Shown one piece after another: positions 1 through 6,176 of a DNA stretch of 32,728 bases; position 1 is the first letter of the stretch, and each line of letters starts with the position of its first letter. The DNA is from Pseudomonadota bacterium. Its GTDB lineage: Bacteria; Pseudomonadota; Gammaproteobacteria; Acidiferrobacterales; Acidiferrobacteraceae. A program made the translations under genes and the position numbers. The stretch lies in the NCBI GenBank assembly GCA_021819125.1, contig JAKARW010000003.1, positions 1-32,728 on the forward strand, written 5' to 3'. The notes below the pieces were generated by a model that worked only from the letters and a program-made list of their open reading frames with translations, ran no database searches and was not told the origin of the DNA.

Positions 1-79
1 TTGTGACATGATCATAATGCGTGAAGTCACCGGGTACCGAAGGATAGACTATGTAAGTGGCAGATTTATAGAGGTTTTA

Positions 80-157
<78 letters not shown>

Positions 158-168
158 TTCCGGCTGGC

Positions 169-196
169 ATCATACCGTAAGCGCTCTTTGTATCAA
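169..196 (-). promoter_or_regulatory. Sigma70-type promoter of tRNA-Pro
   Basis: On the minus strand a -35 element TTGATA (196-191) is followed after 16 bases by a -10 element TATGAT (174-169). This puts the start point about 5-7 bases before the 5' end of the mature tRNA at 157. A G/C-rich stretch lies between the -10 box and the tRNA, as is common for stable-RNA promoters. The boxes and spacing are seen directly; promoter activity is inferred. Confidence 0.7.
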
Positions 197-320
197 AGAT
201 GCGATTCGATGGCGGTAGCGGGTCAGGGCTTGCGCGAGATGGGCTCGGTTTGTGCTCGGCCGGATGGGGGTGATCGGCCCATGCGTCGCCAAGGGCGACC
301 AGAGTCCGTAGAATACGCGG

Positions 321-2174
321 ATGCTTAATGTCCGTGATCTGTCATTCCGAGTGGGAGGCGAGGAGCTTTTCCGCGGCGTCTCGTTTGAAGTCTACCGGGG
401 CCATAGGGTTGGGCTCGTCGGCCGCAACGGCTCGGGGAAGTCCACGCTCCTTAGGATCATCCATGAGCGCCTGGAGTCGGAGGAGGGGCGGCTCGAGTTT
501 GCGGGGACGGTGCGCGTCGTAGCGGTGGCGCAGGAGACCCCGGACACGGATGCCTCGGTGCTGGCGTTTACGCTGGACGGAGATTCGGAGCTGCGGGCCC
601 TGGAGGGGCGGCTTGCAAGCGGGGTCCACGATGAGCGCTATTTTGCCGCGCAGGCCCGTTATGAGGTGATTGATGGTTTCGGTGCCACCGCGCGCGCAAG
701 CCAGCTCTTGGCGGGATTAGGCTTTTCACAAGAGGACCTGGATCGGCCCGTCCGGGTCTTGAGCGGGGGTTGGCGCATGCGTCTCAATCTCGCTCGCGCG
801 CTCATGGCCCGCGCCGATCTTTTGCTGCTAGACGAGCCTACAAATCACCTGGATCTCGAGGCCATTGCTTGGCTCGAGCAGTATCTGGCGCGTTTCGATG
901 GGGCGCTCTTGGTCGTATCCCACGACCGGGATTTCCTGAACGCGGTGGTCAATCGGATCGCGGCACTTCATGACCGCACTTTGTCTTTGTATGTAGGATC
1001 CTACGACGCGTACATCGAGCGTCGCGCCCTCGAGGCCGCCCAACGGGAGGCGGCGGAGAGTAAGCAGACGGCGCAGGTCGAGGCCTTGGAGCGTTTCGTG
1101 GCACGCTTTCGGGCCAAGGCCAGCAAGGCGCGTCAGGCACAGAGCCGCCTGAAGATGTTGGAGCGCATGGAGCGCGTGACCAAGCTTCGCGGGGAGGTCC
1201 GCTACACGCTGCCGCTGAAGGGCCCCGAGCGCGTGCCAGATACCCTGATCACGCTGCGCGACGTCGCATTTGGTTATCCGGACGCCGCGCCACTTTTTAC
1301 GGGTGTAGGGATTACGGTCGCGCCTGGCGATCGTATCGGCGTGATCGGCCGCAATGGCGCCGGCAAGTCGACCTTTCTGAAGGTCCTTTTGGGGGCGCTT
1401 GCGCCGACTGCGGGGACGCGCACCGCGACCGCCGGCATCACCGTCGGGTATTTCGCGCAGCATCAACTAGAGCAGCTCGATGTGCGGGGCACACCGCTAT
1501 CCTATATGGCGGCCTTGGATCCGTCCGCGCCCTTGCAGACCCTGCGCGACTATCTGGGAGGCTTTGGTTTTGGGGCCGGCGGCCTGGAGCGAACCATCCA
1601 AGGGTTATCGGGCGGGGAGAAGAGCCGTCTCGTCTTGGCGGGTCTTTCCTGGAGCCGCCCCCATCTCCTGTTGCTCGATGAGCCCACCAATCATCTCGAT
1701 CTCGAGATGCGCGAGGCCTTGGGTTACGCCCTGCAGGACTATAGCGGGGCCTTGATCCTGGTGTCGCACGACCGCCATCTGATCCGTTCGTGCGCCGATA
1801 CCTTGTGGCTCGTGGGGGACTGCGGGGTGCGGGAATATGGAGGTGATCTCGAGGATTATCAGCGCGAGACGGTCTTGGCGCGTGCGCCGAAGGCCGGGGT
1901 GAGGCCCAAAAAGGAGCCACGGCGGGTGGCTGTATCCCCCAAGACCTATCGGCGTGAGCAGCAGGCCATCGAGGCGCGCATGGCGGTGGATGCCGCGCGC
2001 CTGGCCGAGATCGACGCGGTATTGGGTGATCCGCGCGCCTATCAGCAGGGGGGAGAGACCATAAAAACCCTGCAGGCCGAGCGCGCGGCGGTTACGGCCC
2101 GCCAGGCCGCCGATGAGGAGCAGTGGCTGGCCCTGGAGGAGAAGCAAGCCGAAGTCGCGGCGCGCCTATCCTAG
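321..2174 (+). CDS. ABC-F family ATPase, YheS-like
   Basis: This 617-residue cytoplasmic protein has two ABC domains and no membrane segments, the layout of ABC-F proteins, which act on ribosomes rather than in transport. Domain 1 has Walker A GRNGSGKS (34-41), signature LSGG (147-150) and Walker B ending in DEPTNHLD (171-178). A charged helical linker at about 235-300 matches the P-site tRNA interaction motif region. Domain 2 has GRNGAGKS (343-350), a second LSGGE and a second DEPTNHLD. The Lys/Arg-rich C-terminal tail and overall length resemble YheS. ATG 321 has only a weak ribosome site, but the protein begins correctly there for the family. The gene converges on moaE and overlaps it by 9 bases. 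YheS is the best family match; the exact substrate state on the ribosome cannot be inferred. Confidence 0.93.
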   Translation: MLNVRDLSFRVGGEELFRGVSFEVYRGHRVGLVGRNGSGKSTLLRIIHERLESEEGRLEFAGTVRVVAVAQETPDTDASVLAFTLDGDSELRALEGRLASGVHDERYFAAQARYEVIDGFGATARASQLLAGLGFSQEDLDRPVRVLSGGWRMRLNLARALMARADLLLLDEPTNHLDLEAIAWLEQYLARFDGALLVVSHDRDFLNAVVNRIAALHDRTLSLYVGSYDAYIERRALEAAQREAAESKQTAQVEALERFVARFRAKASKARQAQSRLKMLERMERVTKLRGEVRYTLPLKGPERVPDTLITLRDVAFGYPDAAPLFTGVGITVAPGDRIGVIGRNGAGKSTFLKVLLGALAPTAGTRTATAGITVGYFAQHQLEQLDVRGTPLSYMAALDPSAPLQTLRDYLGGFGFGAGGLERTIQGLSGGEKSRLVLAGLSWSRPHLLLLDEPTNHLDLEMREALGYALQDYSGALILVSHDRHLIRSCADTLWLVGDCGVREYGGDLEDYQRETVLARAPKAGVRPKKEPRRVAVSPKTYRREQQAIEARMAVDAARLAEIDAVLGDPRAYQQGGETIKTLQAERAAVTARQAADEEQWLALEEKQAEVAARLS

Positions 2175-2594
2175 GTCTTGCGGGGTCTGGCCCGGTACCC
2201 AAAGGGCGCCTTCGGGCGAGATCTCCTTTTTCCAGAAGGGCGCGCGGGTCTTTAGGGCATCGACGATCGCCTGGCAGCCGGCGAAGGCCTCGGCCCGGTG
2301 TGCCGACCATACCGTGACAAGCACGATGCGTTCATGGCAGGCAAGGCGCCCGTGGCGATGGATGATGAGCACCTCTTGAAGATTGTGGCGGCTCTGGGCG
2401 GCCGCACCTATGCGTGCGAGTTCCGCGCGCGTCATCTGCGGATAGTGCTCGATCTCGAGCGCTGTGATCGTGCGATCTCGCGCGCTGTCGCGTACCGTGC
2501 CGACAAAGCTCACGCGCGCGCCCGCGCCCTTGACGTCGAGCATCTGTGCCTCGCGCTCGGGATCGAAGTCTTCGCTCTGCAGCCTAATGATCAT
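2166..2594 (-). CDS. moaE: Molybdopterin synthase catalytic (large) subunit MoaE
   Basis: MoaE forms the MoaD2-MoaE2 heterotetramer that moves sulfur from the MoaD C-terminal thiocarboxylate into cyclic pyranopterin monophosphate, giving molybdopterin. The 142-residue length is normal for the family. Visible family motifs are FVGTVR near residue 32, the LEIEHYPQM segment, IIHRHGRL, and the C-terminal KTRAPFWKKE, which carries the conserved catalytic lysines. The start ATG shares one base with the moaD stop (TGATG), so translation is probably coupled. It is the last gene of the soe-moa run and converges on the ABC-F gene. The family assignment rests on several motifs and the operon context. 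Confidence 0.95.
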   Translation of the reverse strand: MIIRLQSEDFDPEREAQMLDVKGAGARVSFVGTVRDSARDRTITALEIEHYPQMTRAELARIGAAAQSRHNLQEVLIIHRHGRLACHERIVLVTVWSAHRAEAFAGCQAIVDALKTRAPFWKKEISPEGALWVPGQTPQDLG

Positions 2595-2833
2595 CAGCCG
2601 CCGCTCACGGGCGGAAAGAACGCGACCTCGTCGCCGTCACGCACGAGGCTTGCGAGCGACGCATGCTCGCAGTTGATGGCCACAAGGAGAGGCTTGGGGA
2701 GGTCGGCTGCGCGTGGGCCGGCCAGCGCACTCAATACGTCCGAGGCCCGTCGCGGGGCATCCGTTGGGGCAAGTTCTCGTGTGTCCCATCCCAGGATCTC
2801 GCGCACGGCGGCAAAACAGCGAACGGTGATCAT
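2594..2833 (-). CDS. moaD: Molybdopterin synthase sulfur carrier subunit MoaD
   Basis: This is a 79-residue ubiquitin-like sulfur carrier. It begins in the MITVRCFAAVREILG style of MoaD and ends in Gly-Gly, the site that is adenylated and then thiocarboxylated. The DGDEVAFFPPVSGG ending is characteristic. MoaD hands its sulfur to MoaE for the dithiolene of molybdopterin. The gene starts 2 bases after the moaA stop and overlaps moaE by one base. No moeB-type activating enzyme is present in the window, so it must lie elsewhere. Confidence 0.95.
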   Translation of the reverse strand: MITVRCFAAVREILGWDTRELAPTDAPRRASDVLSALAGPRAADLPKPLLVAINCEHASLASLVRDGDEVAFFPPVSGG

Positions 2834-2835
2834 AG

Positions 2836-3879
2836 TCAGCCTCCCAGACGCATCATATAGACGGGGGCGGCCCGTCCGGGCTCATCGTTGAAGGTGTGCC
2901 GCTCGGGCTTTTCGTGCCAGACTTTATCACGGATGAGGTCCGCCAGGGCCTCAGGCGTCAATCCCGCGCGTAGCGGTCCCAGGAGGTCGACCCCGTCGTC
3001 CTGGCCCAGGCAATAAACGAGTCGCCCCGTGGATGTCAGCCGCACGCGATTGCAGCTCGCGCAGAAGTTCTGGCTGATGGGGCTTATGAACCCGATATCG
3101 CTCGCAAACCCGGCGACGCCAAACCGCCGGGCGGGCCCGTCATCAGGCGCCCTCGGACGCGCCACCAGGGCATGCGAGCGGCTGATGCGCGCCTCGGCCT
3201 CGGCCACGCTCACATAGCTTTGGGCGCGGCTTGTGCTGCCTGCCATCCCTAAGGGCATGGTCTCTATGAACTGGATATCAAAGCCCTCGGCAAGGGCGAA
3301 ATCGACGAGTGCCGGGATCTCGTCGAAATTCTCGTCTTTTAGGAGAACCACGTTCAATTTGATGCGCGGGATGGATTCGCGGGCGATGAAAAGGCCGCGC
3401 AAAACGCGGTTGAGATCGCCGCCGCGCGTGATGCGCTCGAAACGCTCCGGCACGAGGCTGTCCAGGCTCACATTGAGGCGTTTCAAGCCCGCTTCGGCGA
3501 GCGCCCCGGCGAGCCGGTCGAGCAGATAGCCGTTGGTGCTGACGCTCAGTTTCTCGATACCAAGGGCGTGGACGTACGCGATGCGATCGACGAGCCAAGG
3601 GTACAGCAGCGGCTCGCCGCCGGTGAAACGCATATGGCGCACGCCAAGGCCCCGAAAGACCGAAAGCAACCGATCGAGTTCGGCGGGCGCGAGATGGTCC
3701 TTGCGGGCAAAACGCGGTGTGCCTTGGGCGGGGGAGCAATACCGGCAACGCAGATTACAGTGCTCGGTCAGCGATACCCGCAGATAGGAAATACGCCGGC
3801 CAAAGCGATCATGGAGATCCGTCGCCTGCGGGGTGACGGCGCCGATGCCTGCCGTATCATGTGCGATCCCAGATTCCAG
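2836..3879 (-). CDS. moaA: GTP 3',8-cyclase MoaA (radical SAM), probable CTG start
   Basis: MoaA converts GTP to the 3',8-cyclo intermediate, the first step of molybdenum cofactor synthesis. The radical-SAM cluster motif CNLRCRYC (C41, C45, C48 from the proposed start) follows a family-typical DRFGRRISYLRVSLTEH segment. A second cluster is held by CASCNRVRLTS and a later Cys (YCLG), and the protein ends in the conserved Gly-Gly. The frame opens after a stop at 3903-3901 and has no ATG, GTG or TTG before 3669, which would remove the cluster. A strong AAGGAGG (3895-3889) sits nine bases before CTG 3879, giving 347 residues, close to the usual 330-345. Its 5' end overlaps moaC by 23 bases. The product is near certain; the CTG start is inferred. 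Confidence 0.93.
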   Translation of the reverse strand: MESGIAHDTAGIGAVTPQATDLHDRFGRRISYLRVSLTEHCNLRCRYCSPAQGTPRFARKDHLAPAELDRLLSVFRGLGVRHMRFTGGEPLLYPWLVDRIAYVHALGIEKLSVSTNGYLLDRLAGALAEAGLKRLNVSLDSLVPERFERITRGGDLNRVLRGLFIARESIPRIKLNVVLLKDENFDEIPALVDFALAEGFDIQFIETMPLGMAGSTSRAQSYVSVAEAEARISRSHALVARPRAPDDGPARRFGVAGFASDIGFISPISQNFCASCNRVRLTSTGRLVYCLGQDDGVDLLGPLRAGLTPEALADLIRDKVWHEKPERHTFNDEPGRAAPVYMMRLGG

Positions 3880-4348
3880 AGCGGCCGCCCTCCTTATGCG
3901 TCAAGCGAATTGCGTCGATGATCATGCCGCGATCCATGGCCTTACACATATCGTAAACGGTAAGAAGCGCGATGCTTACGGCCGTCAGCGCTTCCATCTC
4001 AACGCCCGTCACATATCGCGTGCGCACGCTGACCACGCATCGCAGGCAGGTGGTGTCGATAAAGTCCCAGGCGACATCGAGTCCCGAGATCGGGACCTGG
4101 TGGCAGAGCGGGATCAAGGCATCGGTGCGTTTGGCGGCCTGGATAGCGGCTAGACGCGCCACACCCAGGACATCCCCCTTGCGGATCGTACCGGCACGGA
4201 TGGTCTCGGCGGTCTTTGGGGCCATGGTGATGCGCCCCTCGGCCGTGGCCACCCTCGAGGTCACGGTCTTCTCGGTGACATCCACCATCCGCGCCTGCCC
4301 GTGCGCATCGAAATGCGTAAGGGCGCCGCCTTCCCTATCGTCCGCCAT
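3857..4348 (-). CDS. moaC: Cyclic pyranopterin monophosphate synthase MoaC
   Basis: MoaC turns the 3',8-cyclo-GTP product of MoaA into cyclic pyranopterin monophosphate. ATG 4348 gives 163 residues, the usual length; upstream in-frame sequence is not MoaC-like, and a GGGAG lies shortly before this ATG. Family motifs visible are MVDVTEKTVTSR, the LIPLCHQ segment, and ALTAVSIALLTVYDMCKAMD, which carries the catalytic Asp and Lys. The C-terminal part encodes the ribosome site for moaA. A 64-base gap separates it from soeC. That gap contains a TATAGT-like element on the minus strand, so an extra internal promoter for the moa genes is possible. Confidence 0.95.
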   Translation of the reverse strand: MADDREGGALTHFDAHGQARMVDVTEKTVTSRVATAEGRITMAPKTAETIRAGTIRKGDVLGVARLAAIQAAKRTDALIPLCHQVPISGLDVAWDFIDTTCLRCVVSVRTRYVTGVEMEALTAVSIALLTVYDMCKAMDRGMIIDAIRLTHKEGGRSGIWDRT

Positions 4349-4412
4349 GGCCCGACTCCCGCGCTTATGGTCCTTAAAAGCACTATAACGGCCGGCGCCG
4401 ATAAGCTCTAGT

Positions 4413-5444
4413 CTAGTGCTTCTCGTAGCTCGGGACGAGTCGCGGCTTGCCGGCCACCGCGGGGCGCACCGTGCCACCGCGCAGGGCCGGATGCATGTGC
4501 GGCAAGGACCCGGGCATGCGTCCGTGATAGAGGTTCACGACGTGCTGGGCCTCCACGAAAAACAGGTAGCGCTCGAGCCCAATCCCGATGAAGGCGAGCA
4601 CGGGTGCCAATAGCACGCCCAGACCAAGGGTCATATGGGCGGCCGCAAGCAGGATCGCCGTGGGCGCCACGAATCCCAGTCCATAGACCGCGATCTTGAA
4701 GTTGCGAGCCCGTGCCGGACTTATGCAGTTGCTGAACTCATGGGTAAGAAACGTCCCGAAGGTGTGCCCCTGGTCAAGTAGCCGCACGGGTCCGCGCGTA
4801 AAGCCCGTGGCGGTCTGCAAGGTCGTGCCGCTCGGGGCACCGATCCAGAAATAATAGATCGCCTTCATGACCCCGGCTGCCACGAGCAGTGCGCAGGCTG
4901 TGCTCGCCAGTATGAGATCCGGCCCGTGGACGACCATCTGGCTCGCCGCGAGTATGGTCATGCCGAGGGCAAGCCCGAGGGCGTAAAAATTGGCCGGCAC
5001 GAGCGGCGTATGCCATTGCCGTATGGTTCGCAGGCAGGCGTAGATCATGCCCTGGCAGAAGATCGTGACAAGCCCGATCAAGGCCGCGGCGCTGCCGAGC
5101 ACGAGTGCGCCATCATTCCGGTCGGTGTTTGTGAAGAACACCCAGCCGAGGTAGGCCATGGCTACCGGATAAAACAGCACCGCGAACACGCCCTCACGCG
5201 CAAGCCACGAGGTCCGCCAGCGGGTGAAGGCCCGCCAGGCGTTCTTAGGGTTCGCAAGATGCGCCGTCGACGACATCATGCCGATGGTCACGAGCAGCAA
5301 GGCGAGCGCCACGAGGATGGTCGTGCGCAACGGGCTCAAACCCCCATCGATCGCAAAGTCATTGACGAGGGCTACCATCGCCATGAGACCAAATCCGGCG
5401 CCCGAGAAGAGCGTTAAGAATATGACAGCAAGTGATGGGTTCAT
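4413..5444 (-). CDS. soeC: Membrane anchor subunit of sulfite dehydrogenase SoeC (DmsC/NrfD-like)
   Basis: This 343-residue integral membrane protein has about eight hydrophobic helices, spaced as in the DmsC family of quinone-reactive anchors. In SoeABC it would anchor the cytoplasmic SoeAB dimer and pass electrons from sulfite oxidation to the quinone pool. The identification rests on its position directly after soeA and soeB, its helix pattern and its size, since DmsC-type anchors share few fixed motifs. The start ATG follows AAAGGGGG at a usable distance. The C-terminal tail after the last helix is hydrophilic, with several His and Pro. The gene lies 25 bases after soeB. A polysulfide or DMSO reductase anchor is the alternative, but the catalytic subunit favours sulfite oxidation. 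Confidence 0.85.
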   Translation of the reverse strand: MNPSLAVIFLTLFSGAGFGLMAMVALVNDFAIDGGLSPLRTTILVALALLLVTIGMMSSTAHLANPKNAWRAFTRWRTSWLAREGVFAVLFYPVAMAYLGWVFFTNTDRNDGALVLGSAAALIGLVTIFCQGMIYACLRTIRQWHTPLVPANFYALGLALGMTILAASQMVVHGPDLILASTACALLVAAGVMKAIYYFWIGAPSGTTLQTATGFTRGPVRLLDQGHTFGTFLTHEFSNCISPARARNFKIAVYGLGFVAPTAILLAAAHMTLGLGVLLAPVLAFIGIGLERYLFFVEAQHVVNLYHGRMPGSLPHMHPALRGGTVRPAVAGKPRLVPSYEKH

Positions 5445-5469
5445 ATTTTAAGCCCCCTTTGTGATGAGT

Positions 5470-6165
5470 TTAACGTTCGATGACACGGTTGACCCACTCT
5501 TTCACCTTGCGCGCAAGTGATCCGCGTGGCAGATCGGAGGTGGGGATCGCCGGCCGTATGCGCGGCGGCAGATAATGATTGGTCGGGTTGTAGTTGAGCT
5601 CCGGCATAAGCCCATAACCGCCCCGTTCGCGTACCGCGCGGCTCGTCACGCTCTCCGGGTCGTCCAGGTCGCCAAACAGGCGCGCATGGGCCGGGCAGGC
5701 GAGCACGCACGCGGGCTGCCTGTCTTCCACCGGCAATGTCTCGTCGTAGATGCGGTCCACGCACAAGGTGCACTTCTTCATCGTGCCAGACTCGCGATCG
5801 AGTTCGCGCGCGCCGTAGGGGCATGCCCAGGAGCAGTAGTTGCAGCCCATGCACTTGTCCTGATCGACCAGCACGATACCGTCTTCCGGACGCTTATAAG
5901 AGGCGCCGGTCGGACACACGGTCACGCACTCGGCGTTCTCGCAGTGCATGCAAGACATCGGGAAGTTGACGGTCTTATTATTCGGGTAATCGCCGATCTC
6001 GTAATGACGAATGCGGTTGAACCATACCCCCGAGGGTTCCTTTCCGTAAGGGTCGTAATCCGTAAGCGGTGCGGTGATGGAGCTCGTGTTCCATTGCTTG
6101 CACGCCGTCGCGCACGCATGGCAGCCGACGCAGGTATCGAGATCGATGACAAGGCCTAGGCGCAT
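5470..6165 (-). CDS. soeB: Iron-sulfur subunit of sulfite dehydrogenase SoeB
   Basis: This 231-residue four-cluster ferredoxin-like subunit belongs to the DmsB family. Four cysteine groups are visible: CVGCHACATACK (C12, C15, C18, C22), MHCENAECVTVCP, CMGCNYCSWACPYG, and CTLC with a later ACVLACP. They would carry electrons from the molybdenum centre of SoeA to SoeC. The true start is ATG 6165, preceded by a clear AAAGGAG seven bases upstream; longer in-frame sequence is overlap with soeA. It lies 11 bases after the soeA stop. No twin-arginine signal is present, consistent with a cytoplasmic location. Confidence 0.92.
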   Translation of the reverse strand: MRLGLVIDLDTCVGCHACATACKQWNTSSITAPLTDYDPYGKEPSGVWFNRIRHYEIGDYPNNKTVNFPMSCMHCENAECVTVCPTGASYKRPEDGIVLVDQDKCMGCNYCSWACPYGARELDRESGTMKKCTLCVDRIYDETLPVEDRQPACVLACPAHARLFGDLDDPESVTSRAVRERGGYGLMPELNYNPTNHYLPPRIRPAIPTSDLPRGSLARKVKEWVNRVIER

Positions 6166-6176
6166 GACGGACTCCT

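Noticed and set aside
4349-4412. Molybdenum-cofactor riboswitch before moaC
   Set aside because: The 64-base gap is too short for the known motif and shows no matching multi-stem fold.
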